From OMIS01 sp964443885 (lineage in GTDB: Bacteria > Patescibacteriota > Microgenomatia > UBA1400 > PJMF01), in contig CAYUES010000001.1 in assembly GCA_964443885.1 (NCBI GenBank), positions 1 through 64,000 of the forward strand: a DNA stretch of 64,000 bases. Reading direction: 5' to 3'. A model generated the notes under the pieces. The model saw only the letters and a program-made list of their open reading frames with translations. It made no database searches and was not told where the DNA came from. Positions 43,167-51,003 of the stretch are shown here, piece after piece. A program made the position numbers and the translations under genes. Position 1 is the stretch's first letter, and each line of letters opens with the position of its first letter.

Positions 43167-43799
43167 ATGTCTCTTTTACCAGATTTAGCACGGAATCAAC
43201 AGGCAAGTATTCGTGTTGGAAGTAATAATCACGAAAAAAACGTATCCGAAAGCGTCACCCGTGAAAAAATCCTTAAATTTCAAAGATTGAAAGATCTCAT
43301 AGCTATTGTCCTGGTGGGTGGTATTCTAGCTATTGGGCATGACTTAAGCCAAGAAAACTCTGTAGTAGCCTCCGCTGCCAAGTTGCTCAATACTCAAGGT
43401 ACGACGCACCTTTTACATCTAGAATCCCCCCCAATTACCTTGGAAGAATATCTAAAAGATGCTCAAATTGACCCTGCTAGAACTGAGTTTAATCAAGAAC
43501 TTCCTCAGGCTATTTTTGGTAAAAATGCTGCTGGTGAACTCTATGAATTAAAACCGGGCAAAGTTGTTTTTATTCAGCTGGATAGTAAAAATGCTGAGGG
43601 AAAAAATGAAGTAGCAAAACTACAAGTTATTGCAGTCTTTGGTGATGTATATCATGGTACCTTAAATGGAAGACCGATTAGCTATAACTATCCTCAAAGA
43701 ATTCAAGGAAGAAGGGTGGATAATGAGGATCCATATTTTGAAGAACCTGGCGAATACATGGATGTAGGTGTCGATACAATCATCGGTCACGAAAAATAA
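43167..43799 (+). CDS. membrane-associated hypothetical protein
   Basis: 210 residues. A charged N-terminus of about 45 residues, one transmembrane helix (DLIAIVLVGGILAIGHDL, about 43-60), then an extracytoplasmic domain of about 150 residues rich in charged residues. No recognised family. The strong promoter suggests an abundant protein. Its 3' end is convergent with the next gene, 7 nt away. Confidence 0.68.
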   Translation: MSLLPDLARNQQASIRVGSNNHEKNVSESVTREKILKFQRLKDLIAIVLVGGILAIGHDLSQENSVVASAAKLLNTQGTTHLLHLESPPITLEEYLKDAQIDPARTEFNQELPQAIFGKNAAGELYELKPGKVVFIQLDSKNAEGKNEVAKLQVIAVFGDVYHGTLNGRPISYNYPQRIQGRRVDNEDPYFEEPGEYMDVGVDTIIGHEK

Positions 43800-43805
43800 T
43801 AGTTT

Positions 43806-44141
43806 CTAGTTCTCAAGGTACAGGCCTTCTCTAGGTATCTTTACCACACTCTGGGTACACTCGTTGTTGTGAGTCTCAATCAAGACAGTAACTTTGCTCT
43901 TTACTCCCAACGGACTGTATAAAAATGCGGTAATGTTGGATTGCTCTTGGGCTACGATAATGCAGCGAGCTAGCTCCTCGTACATTTCCCTCTTTAATCC
44001 GCAAGTATATCGGGCAAATTCTTCCGGTGAAACAGTGGCTTCATCCAAACAAATTTGGTAGGCAGCTTGCGCTCCACCAACCATTTTTTGGTAGCCAAAA
44101 AAGACTCCTACTACTAAAATAGCTATGACTAGCATTTTCAT
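43806..44141 (-). CDS. small hypothetical protein with N-terminal membrane helix
   Basis: 111 residues from ATG 44141 (MKMLVIAILVVGVFFGYQKM). The helix is followed by a soluble domain with four Cys (ICLDEAT, YTCGLKR, RCIIVAQ, NECTQ), possibly two disulfides outside the membrane. Not recognised. TATAGT at 44149-44154 ends 7 nt before the ATG, making the GTG at 44150 unlikely. Confidence 0.65.
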   Translation of the reverse strand: MKMLVIAILVVGVFFGYQKMVGGAQAAYQICLDEATVSPEEFARYTCGLKREMYEELARCIIVAQEQSNITAFLYSPLGVKSKVTVLIETHNNECTQSVVKIPREGLYLEN

Positions 44142-44180
44142 ATATTCCACTATAGCATACAGAAGAAAGAAGTAACTTGT

Positions 44181-45227
44181 ATGCAGACTGCTAATTCTCG
44201 TTTACCATGGGCAGATTGGATTCGAGTTCTTTCAATTTTTCTAGTAATTATTATTCATGTGAACGCGCTGATTGTTATTCCTTGGGAGTATTCTTTTTCC
44301 TTTGCTTGGTGGACTGCACATGTATTTAGCTCAATTGCGGTAGTGGCAGTGCCTTTTTTAGTAATTTTATCTGGGAGTTTATTACTGGGGAAAACAGAGT
44401 CAGCCCAGATTTTTTATCGTAAGCGCGCTCGAAAAATTATTTTACCCTGGATTTTTTGGTTAGCAGTTACATTTGTGCTTGATTACTATGTTTTGCAGGA
44501 CCCAGGTTTGCGTGGCCGATCATTGGCTTCACTGATAGGTCAATATTTGATGACAGGCTACTGGTTCATGCCAGTTTTATTTCAACTATACCTGGTGACT
44601 CCTCTGCTCCGTCGTTGGATTCCTCAGATTAGTCGTACTACGCTTGCAGCTGGAGCAGTGGGACTTGTGTCTGTTATTTCGCTGCAGTATACCTTCTGTG
44701 CAACGACTCAAACGTGCGCGGTTTGGCCATTACCACTTGGCTTGCAGTACCTAGGATACTTTATTTTGGGCTACATCCTCAGAGACTACACTCCCACACA
44801 AAAAGCATTTTCACGATGGGCGTTTGGCTGGGGTTTGGGGGTAAGTGCGGTTTTTTATGCGACACTCGCACTGAGCAAAAATCAGCAAGGTTTTAGTGGC
44901 AGCATCTATCACTACATATCACTACCGGTTGCACTATCGAGCATCAGTGGTTTTGTGTTACTGCAACGTATTTTTAGAAACTTTGCATTTAAAAAACTGC
45001 AGTATCGAAGGTGGCTGGAAAGTATAAGTAAAGAAAGTTTTAGTATCTTTTTTATGCACACTATTATTTTGAGAGCAATTGTATTTTTAGCGCCGCAGCT
45101 GATTGTCCAACCGATTTTATTTTTTGCGCCACTTTTTATACTGCTGATTTCGATACTGCTTTTTGTTGTTTCCTACGCCATCGTAGTGGGGTTGAGGAAG
45201 CTACCACTCTTCAAGTTTGTCGCATAA
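44181..45227 (+). CDS. membrane-bound acyltransferase family 3 protein
   Basis: 348 residues with about ten hydrophobic helices. The N-terminal WADWIRVLSIFLVIIIHVNA contains the conserved Arg and His positions of acyltransferase 3 (OafA/WecH-like). The C-terminal SISKESFSIFFMHTIILRA fits the family end. It would acylate surface sugars or other extracytoplasmic acceptors; acyl donor and target are unknown. Next to a GT-C-like glycosyltransferase, a surface-glycan role is plausible. Confidence 0.87.
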   Translation: MQTANSRLPWADWIRVLSIFLVIIIHVNALIVIPWEYSFSFAWWTAHVFSSIAVVAVPFLVILSGSLLLGKTESAQIFYRKRARKIILPWIFWLAVTFVLDYYVLQDPGLRGRSLASLIGQYLMTGYWFMPVLFQLYLVTPLLRRWIPQISRTTLAAGAVGLVSVISLQYTFCATTQTCAVWPLPLGLQYLGYFILGYILRDYTPTQKAFSRWAFGWGLGVSAVFYATLALSKNQQGFSGSIYHYISLPVALSSISGFVLLQRIFRNFAFKKLQYRRWLESISKESFSIFFMHTIILRAIVFLAPQLIVQPILFFAPLFILLISILLFVVSYAIVVGLRKLPLFKFVA

Positions 45228-45254
45228 ATTGCATGGTGTTACTGTAAGGTGGGC

Positions 45255-46679
45255 TTATTTGTACTGCCACTCCAAATCACTGGGTTTGCTTTCTTGAGAA
45301 TACAGTTTTTGTAAACTCTGATCAGTCAGGTAGTACCAATTATCACCAAAATCTACAGGTAAGTTTTTTTGTAAAAAAGAACTTTTAGTTTCGTGGCCAA
45401 AAATGACGGGCAGGTATTTTGTGTTGGCCACCGCCCGAGAAAAAATAGAAAGTAGAGCCACAAACACAACCATTGTTAGCGCAATTTTTTGAATACGTGG
45501 TACTTTGATGAGTGAAAGTGGGTAGATAATCAGCACAGAAAACGCCGGCAAGTATGGCAAGATAAATCGGCCGCCACCGGTTCTGGGAGTAATCAGCCAA
45601 AAAGCAAAAACGAGTGCGCAGTAGATACTAAGAGTTTTGAAAAGTGTTTGTTTTTGAGGAGATTGAGTAGAAATGGAAGAAAAATAACTTCTGAAACTAG
45701 GTAGAAAAAATATCAGCAGTATGGGAAATACCATCAGGTAGATTGGTGAGAGCGGATCAGCACTTTGTAACCAAATTGTAAAAAAATCAAAGACAGAGGT
45801 GGTTGATGCTAAGTCATATCCTGAAAAAACTGGAAAGACAGGATTGCCTGTCTGCAACCAATTGAGGAGTAACCAGGAGGCTGGAAGTAGTAGCGCGAGT
45901 AGTGATGTGGTAACAGACGCTCTCAAATTTCTTTGATATATCAATAAAATAGCTACGGAAGCGACACTGGTGACGGCAATCAACTTGCTCATAACTGCTA
46001 AGCCGAGGAGCAGTCCTGCAATGTAGCGCCAGCGGTTTGAGTTTTGTGTGGTTGCATATAAAATCGCCAGCAATGCTAATGATTCATAAAACGTTCTGCC
46101 TAAATCTATGTAGGCAGTGATCGACTGCCAGCCGACTACCAAGTTGGAGTAAAACACTAGAGTTGCTACAAGTGAGTACTTTCTCGTAGTAAAGAGGCGT
46201 GCTGTGCGGTATGTGACCACCAAGCAAAGCACCCCAAAACCCCAATGGATGATCTTGGCGACTAGCTCGTTGGAAAGTGCTAGGGCTGCGACGTAAAACA
46301 TTTCTAGCAGTTTGGGCAACAGAGAGTATGAAAATGGTCCGTTTTCGATATAGAATATTTTTTCTTCCAACAACCAGATTCGCGGGATTGTCAGGTGATA
46401 CCAAACAGCGTCATAAGCAATTTCTGGACCGACAGCGCCGATCAAATTTATAATCATTTGGATGACTAGCAGTAGTACTAGGCCACGTTCAAAAAAACTG
46501 GTGGTTTTGAGGATCTGCCACTGCTTTCGTAAAGAAAAGCAGCGAGTTATCTGCCAGTAGCTGTATATCAAAAAAACAGCTGTACCAATCAAAATATATG
46601 GATATTCGAGTTTCCCTAGCAGTCCAAGTAAGAATATATAATTAGCGAAGAGTCCGCTGCTTATTGCCCAAGCAAACAT
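45255..46679 (-). CDS. GT-C/GT39-like integral membrane glycosyltransferase
   Basis: 474 residues with about eleven hydrophobic helices. In the first large loop, GPEIAYDAVWYHLTIPRIWL has the acidic motif expected of GT-C lipid-sugar transferases (dolichyl/undecaprenyl-phosphate mannosyltransferase type). The mid-protein TYRTARLFTTRKYSLVATLV matches the GT39 helix region. It should use a polyprenyl-phosphate sugar and glycosylate protein or glycan outside the membrane. GGAGGG precedes the ATG. Confidence 0.78.
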   Translation of the reverse strand: MFAWAISSGLFANYIFLLGLLGKLEYPYILIGTAVFLIYSYWQITRCFSLRKQWQILKTTSFFERGLVLLLVIQMIINLIGAVGPEIAYDAVWYHLTIPRIWLLEEKIFYIENGPFSYSLLPKLLEMFYVAALALSNELVAKIIHWGFGVLCLVVTYRTARLFTTRKYSLVATLVFYSNLVVGWQSITAYIDLGRTFYESLALLAILYATTQNSNRWRYIAGLLLGLAVMSKLIAVTSVASVAILLIYQRNLRASVTTSLLALLLPASWLLLNWLQTGNPVFPVFSGYDLASTTSVFDFFTIWLQSADPLSPIYLMVFPILLIFFLPSFRSYFSSISTQSPQKQTLFKTLSIYCALVFAFWLITPRTGGGRFILPYLPAFSVLIIYPLSLIKVPRIQKIALTMVVFVALLSIFSRAVANTKYLPVIFGHETKSSFLQKNLPVDFGDNWYYLTDQSLQKLYSQESKPSDLEWQYK

Positions 46680-46753
46680 ACCAGCCCTCCCCTACAAGCC
46701 AAAAAAAATAAGTGGTAGACGAAGATTACTCCTACCCAGATTACAAAAAATAT

Positions 46754-46782
46754 TTGAAAAAAGTTATTTTTCATGCAATAGT
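46754..46782 (+). promoter_or_regulatory. promoter of ogt, leaderless
   Basis: TTGAAA (46754-46759), a 17-bp spacer and AATAGT (46777-46782). The ATG at 46789 is 7 nt after the -10 box. Confidence 0.6.
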
Positions 46783-46788
46783 ACGACT

Positions 46789-47274
46789 ATGAGTTCTCTC
46801 ACGTACTATACTATAACTTCTTCTCCTGTTGGTGAGATTTTGTTAACGGCAACAGAGCGAGGTTTATCGGGGTTGTATCTTTCTACAGAAACCAAGCCGC
46901 ACAGTATTCCACTGGCGGCGGAGCGGGATGATGCGCGATTTACCGAGGTTGTTGCGCAGCTTGCTGAGTACTTTGCAGGAACCAGAACTAAGTTTAGTGT
47001 CACCTTTGATCTACAAGGAACCGAGTTCCAAAAACTAGTTTGGCAGGAGCTCTATACAATCCCCTTTGGAAAAGTAATTAGTTATAAAGAGTTGGCGCGC
47101 AGGATTGGTAAGCCAGTTGCGTTTCGGGCGGTTGGGACTGCAAATGGCAAAAATCCAATCTCGATTATTATCCCGTGTCACCGAGTGATTGCAGCTGATG
47201 GTACGTTGGGTGGCTACGGCTGGGGTTTGCCTTGTAAAGTACAGCTACTTCAGTTGGAAAAAGCTGCTTATTAA
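46789..47274 (+). CDS. ogt: methylated-DNA-protein cysteine methyltransferase
   Basis: 161 residues. It removes alkyl groups from O6-alkylguanine by transfer to its own cysteine. The acceptor is Cys130 in SIIIPCHRVI, and the DNA-binding helix FGKVISYKELARRIGKP and AFRAVGTANGKNPI are conserved. Ada-type regulatory domains are absent, so it is a stand-alone repair protein (Ogt/MGMT type). Confidence 0.95.
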   Translation: MSSLTYYTITSSPVGEILLTATERGLSGLYLSTETKPHSIPLAAERDDARFTEVVAQLAEYFAGTRTKFSVTFDLQGTEFQKLVWQELYTIPFGKVISYKELARRIGKPVAFRAVGTANGKNPISIIIPCHRVIAADGTLGGYGWGLPCKVQLLQLEKAAY

Positions 47275-47365
47275 CAATCATCTATACTTCCTAAATTGAG
47301 GCAAAAACAACCGCAATAAAACAAAGTCATGATTCAGCCGCTGATATCACTGAGTGCTAGTTTTT

Positions 47366-47701
47366 TCACGCTTTCGCTGCAAGTTCTTTTTTGAGAATCT
47401 CTAAGTTTTTGGTATGAGCTCTAAAGAAGAAGTCGATAATGTCACCAAGAATCGGGATACTTCCCACCACATAGTCAATGATAATGTAGCCAACCATTTT
47501 CAAGATAATTGAGTGCTCAACCTTGGATATATATGCGACCCAGACCAAGTACAGCGACATGATCGCGGGGATTAAGTCACCAACAAATGGGAATAGTCCT
47601 AGAATTGGATCAAGCCCAAACTTGAATGGGCCAACTTTAAATTTGTTTTCCAGTAATTCTACTAGGTCTTCAGCACGCTTAATGTGATGGTTTGTCTTCA
47701 T
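47366..47701 (-). CDS. DUF4112 family membrane protein
   Basis: 111 residues. The pattern FKFGLDPILGLFPFVGDLIPAIMSLYLVWVA and YVVGSIPILGDIIDFFFRAHTKNLEIL (shown in parts) is typical of DUF4112, which has two amphipathic/hydrophobic hairpins. Function unknown. A short gene of normal family length with no partner nearby. Confidence 0.88.
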   Translation of the reverse strand: MKTNHHIKRAEDLVELLENKFKVGPFKFGLDPILGLFPFVGDLIPAIMSLYLVWVAYISKVEHSIILKMVGYIIIDYVVGSIPILGDIIDFFFRAHTKNLEILKKELAAKA

Positions 47702-47788
47702 GCCGCTACTATAGCAGGCTTGTGTAAAGATACGGTAATATTTTGTGAGAGATGAATCTTTAGCTGGCGGTTAGGGATATTTCTAGTG

Positions 47789-47859
47789 ATGCCTCGCTTG
47801 GATTCGAACCAAGATTAACGGCTTCAAAGGCCGCTGTCCTGCCATTGGACGACGAGGCA
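47789..47859 (-). tRNA. tRNA-Gln (UUG)
   Basis: Acceptor TGCCTCG/CGAGGCA, starting with T as in bacterial tRNA-Gln. Anticodon stem GCGGC/GCCGT (one wobble) with loop CTTTGAA giving UUG. CCA not encoded. Confidence 0.95.
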
Positions 47860-47945
47860 ACTCAAAATCAGAAGGAATTTTCCGACCACCTATTGTAACA
47901 AATTTCTCCATTTCTCTCTAGTTTGAATTTTGATATGATGATGAG

Positions 47946-48476
47946 ATGACAAAAGAACAACGATCTCGCTTGATAAAAGCTTCAGTACTGGGTGCTAACG
48001 ACGGAATTATCACAACTTTTGCGGTGGTGGCCGGTGTGGTGGGAGCCAATCTTTCGCCAAATATCATCTTAATTTTGGGAATTGCCAACATGATCGCTGA
48101 TGGCATTAGTATGTCAGTTGGCGACTACTTGGGGGAACGCTCCGCAGCACAATATGAAAAATCTCAAGGTGCCGAGGAAAGTGCGGTCGTCTGGAAAAGT
48201 AGTGTCGCCACGTTCGTGGCTTTTGTTATAGCTGGCTCGCTGCCCTTAGCGCCGTATGTTTTGCAGTTTTTGGGCGCACCGATTCCTGCTGAAATAACCT
48301 TTACGCTCTCGATTATTAGTACGGCGATTGCCCTCTTTTTGGTGGGTAGTTTAGGTACGATTGTCACCAAGGGTAATTGGCTCAAGAGTGGACTGGAAAT
48401 GCTCTCAATTGGTGCAGTTGCTGCGGTAGTTGCATATGCGCTTGGGGCATTCATTGAACAGTTGATCTCGAAGTAA
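47946..48476 (+). CDS. VIT1/CCC1-type metal ion transporter
   Basis: 176 residues, about five hydrophobic helices. The first-helix motif ASVLGANDGIITTFAVVAGV and the GIANMIADGISMSVGDYLGERSA segment are family signatures; the Asp/Glu residues line the cation path. Likely transports Fe2+ or Mn2+; direction and metal are not shown. TATGAT at 47934-47939, with TG upstream, ends 6 nt before the ATG (leaderless). Confidence 0.9.
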   Translation: MTKEQRSRLIKASVLGANDGIITTFAVVAGVVGANLSPNIILILGIANMIADGISMSVGDYLGERSAAQYEKSQGAEESAVVWKSSVATFVAFVIAGSLPLAPYVLQFLGAPIPAEITFTLSIISTAIALFLVGSLGTIVTKGNWLKSGLEMLSIGAVAAVVAYALGAFIEQLISK

Positions 48477-48552
48477 TAGTAACTTCAAAATCCACTTGGA
48501 TGGTGGCTAGCGCATGCTTTTGGCCATTTCGAGAGATGTAAGTGCCGATAGA

Positions 48553-50106
48553 TTAGTCGCGCAAATCGCGGTTAATACTCCCAATCAGTTGTGGACCTTG
48601 ATAAATCATGCCTGTGATAAGTTGAACTAAGTCTGCTCCCAAGGCTATTTTTTGGCGCGCGTCTTCGGCAGAGAAAATGCCCCCAGTCCCAATAATCGTA
48701 AAGCGATTTTTATAGTGTTTTTTTGTCAAAGCAATCAATCTATTGGAACGCTCAAAAGTAGGCTTGCCACTCAAGTTACCCTTGCGTTTTTGCCATTCTT
48801 TGGCGTCTTCGGTAGCGACGGCTGGATTAGTTTTGTCTTTTGTGAGGTTGCCCAAAATCACGCCAGCAGTTTTGTGTTTTGCGATGACCGCGAGCAGTTG
48901 CAGGCTTTCTTTTTCTGATTGATCAATCGGCATTTTGACATAGATCGGCTTGGTGACTTTCAGTTTATCAAGTGCAGTCAGTAGTATTTCCAACCTGTTT
49001 GTCGTGGTGAATGGTTCGCCACCAAACGTATTCGGGCAACTAATATTCAACTCATAGTAAGAATGACCGACTTTTGATTTCTCAAATAATCGAAAACAAG
49101 TAATAATGTCGGTAATCTGCTCTTTGTCAGTTTCGTAGGCAGCATTGGTGCTCCCGATACTAATTCCAACCGGGATTTTGAACTGTAACGGAGTAAGTTT
49201 TTTGATAATTTCCTGTGCGCCGATGTTTTTAAGACCTTTATTAACGAGCAGTGCTTTGGAGTTCGGGAAACGCCCAAGCATTGGCGAAGTATTGCCGTCA
49301 TAAGAATGCAGTGTCACCGTACCAACGGTGTGCCAACCAAACCCGACCGAAGGCAGAATTTGTGTTAAGTCGGCGTTGTAGTCAAAGCCCGCTGATAAGC
49401 CAACTGGATTAGGAAAAACAATGCCATCACGTTTGGTGGCGAGCGCAGGGTCATAGTACGCAAAGAGTGCGCTATTGATGGCTTGAGTTATCGAGAAGTT
49501 GCCAAAAAATGCACCCAACTTTGTCATCGTATCGTGAACGAGCTCAGGATCGAAAAGAAAGAAAATTGGCTTTAAAACAGTGGTGTACAAAAAACTAATC
49601 ACCGAGTGAAAGACAGTCTTGGTGCTGTATCCAGATTTTTGGCTGTAGAGCGCAACGTAGGTTTGGGTAGTGATAAATAACAGCGTGCTGACAGCCGCAG
49701 AAATTAAACAGTACGAACACCACGCTTTAATCACCACTCCCATTAGAAATACTAAGTAAAATGAAAAAAGTAAGCCACCGATCGTAATTAGTTGCAGTAA
49801 ATCCAGTGGTGAGGTTTTACGAATGAAGGCAGACTTGGAAGTTTTGAAAAAAGAACTTTTTTTGAAGTCTAGTTCCAGAAAATGCATAACAGCGAGCACA
49901 AAAACAGTTAGGTAGTAACCCAAACCGAGTGCTGAAAGTGGAAGCGGTCCAATCTGGGCGTACGGACTACTTAAAACAGTTTCGCATTGAAAACCTGGCG
50001 TACACGGTGGAATCACCCCCGCAACCTTTTCATAGGTTAAGTAACTGGCATCGGCAATGCCAATCAAAGATAAAACGATCAGCAGCAAAGACATGAAAAC
50101 ATTCAT
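48553..50106 (-). CDS. VKOR-dihydroorotate dehydrogenase fusion protein
   Basis: 517 residues in one uninterrupted frame. Residues about 1-150 are a vitamin K epoxide reductase domain: loop cysteines Cys35 and Cys41 (PPCTPGFQCETVLSS), the IGPLPLSALGLGYY motif, and the membrane CxxC Cys130/Cys133 (AWCSYC). Residues about 180-517 are a membrane-type (class 2-like) dihydroorotate dehydrogenase: FLFDPELVHD, FPNPVGLSAGFDYNAD, VGTVTLHSYDGNTSP, NISCPNTFGG and IGTGGIFSAEDA. The active-site base position holds Cys357, as in class 1 enzymes, where class 2 has Ser. Both halves normally pass electrons to quinone, which suggests a shared membrane-quinone unit combining disulfide formation with pyrimidine synthesis (inference). 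A TTGTAT-17-TACGAT promoter lies upstream. Confidence 0.92.
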   Translation of the reverse strand: MNVFMSLLLIVLSLIGIADASYLTYEKVAGVIPPCTPGFQCETVLSSPYAQIGPLPLSALGLGYYLTVFVLAVMHFLELDFKKSSFFKTSKSAFIRKTSPLDLLQLITIGGLLFSFYLVFLMGVVIKAWCSYCLISAAVSTLLFITTQTYVALYSQKSGYSTKTVFHSVISFLYTTVLKPIFFLFDPELVHDTMTKLGAFFGNFSITQAINSALFAYYDPALATKRDGIVFPNPVGLSAGFDYNADLTQILPSVGFGWHTVGTVTLHSYDGNTSPMLGRFPNSKALLVNKGLKNIGAQEIIKKLTPLQFKIPVGISIGSTNAAYETDKEQITDIITCFRLFEKSKVGHSYYELNISCPNTFGGEPFTTTNRLEILLTALDKLKVTKPIYVKMPIDQSEKESLQLLAVIAKHKTAGVILGNLTKDKTNPAVATEDAKEWQKRKGNLSGKPTFERSNRLIALTKKHYKNRFTIIGTGGIFSAEDARQKIALGADLVQLITGMIYQGPQLIGSINRDLRD

Positions 50107-50117
50107 ATAGTGAAGGT

Positions 50118-50146
50118 ATCGTACTGCTACTCCTTTTGCAATACAA
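50118..50146 (-). promoter_or_regulatory. candidate promoter for the VKOR-DHODH fusion gene
   Basis: On the minus strand, TTGTAT (50141-50146) and TACGAT (50118-50123) are 17 bp apart. It lies at the 3' end of the Trm9-like gene, which is on the same strand. The ATG at 50106 is 12 nt beyond the -10. Confidence 0.45.
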
Positions 50147-50891
50147 GGTAGGTATTGGATGTGCCCTCTTTACCATCGGCTTGGTAGGTTTTCAGTTGTT
50201 TTAGGCCTGACATGTGAGCTAGCTCCTCGATCTCACTTTGTGTAAATGAGTGGCAGTAGCGCGCAAGGTTGGTATGCTCTTTCCAGCCCAGTAGGAAGTC
50301 ATTTTCTTCGAGTTGATCGGTTGCTACTCCAAACTGTGTAGGATCAAGCGATTTATGGTGGTACCGTTCAAACTCTGCAAAACGCCAAAAACTTACGGCT
50401 AGGATTCCGCCAGCGGAAAGTTTGTCTGCACACTTTTTAATACAGAGCTGGCGAAGTTCTTGTGTTGGAATATGATGCAACACACCAAACGAAGTAATGA
50501 GATCAAAATTATTTTCGTCTATTTGAGAAGAAAAAGTATCGTCTAAAAGTGAGGTGATGAGATCAAAATATAGAACTTTATTCCCCGCACCCTCTACTTT
50601 CACAGACTGAAGTAGCACTTCAGCTTCAGAAAGTAAGGCTTGGTTGCTATCAGTACCAAGATATGCCAAGTCGAAGTCGGTACTTTCTTGTAGGAAAGTT
50701 AAAAATCTGCCGTTGCCGCAGCCAATGTCTAAAACTGCGATTTCTTTCTTTTGAAGTTCAGCGGTAATAATTGGAGTCAAGACGTTCCAACCTGCCCAGG
50801 ACTGTTGGCGTGTTTGGCTAAACGACTCACTTACTTGTGTATAAAAAGCTTGTGTTAGCTGATTTAGTTTTTGAATAAGACTCTGTTGCAT
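50127..50891 (-). CDS. Trm9/ALKBH8-like tRNA wobble-uridine methyltransferase
   Basis: 254 residues from ATG 50891. The N-terminal AFYTQVSESFSQTRQQSWAGW is the signature found in Trm9/ALKBH8-type enzymes. SAM motif I is VLDIGCGNGRFLTFL, motif II LGTDSN, and later ITSFGVLHHIPTQE. The C-terminal FLLGWKEHTNLARYCHSFTQ matches the Trm9 end (W...RYYHLY). Family chemistry: methyl-esterification of 5-carboxymethyl-uridine at wobble position 34. The adjacent divergent gene is Elp3, which makes that carboxymethyl group. TACAAT at 50898-50903 ends 6 nt before the ATG. Yeast Trm9 needs Trm112; no partner is seen here. Confidence 0.8.
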   Translation of the reverse strand: MQQSLIQKLNQLTQAFYTQVSESFSQTRQQSWAGWNVLTPIITAELQKKEIAVLDIGCGNGRFLTFLQESTDFDLAYLGTDSNQALLSEAEVLLQSVKVEGAGNKVLYFDLITSLLDDTFSSQIDENNFDLITSFGVLHHIPTQELRQLCIKKCADKLSAGGILAVSFWRFAEFERYHHKSLDPTQFGVATDQLEENDFLLGWKEHTNLARYCHSFTQSEIEELAHMSGLKQLKTYQADGKEGTSNTYLVLQKE

Positions 50892-50897
50892 TTTCCT

Positions 50898-50995
50898 ATT
50901 GTAACCCAGCGATCTTGGTTTTGTTTGGCTCTTCAAATAAGTAGTCAGACTTTGGAGATACTTTATGCAGTTTTATCTCGATTTCAAGGTATAAT
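50898..50995. promoter_or_regulatory. divergent leaderless promoters of the Trm9-like and elp3 genes
   Basis: Back-to-back -10 boxes: TACAAT on the minus strand (50898-50903), 6 nt before the Trm9-like ATG, and TATAAT on the plus strand (50990-50995), 8 nt before the elp3 ATG. The region between holds the two -35 areas and no gene. It could allow co-regulation. Confidence 0.55.
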
Positions 50996-51003
50996 AGCTT
51001 GCT

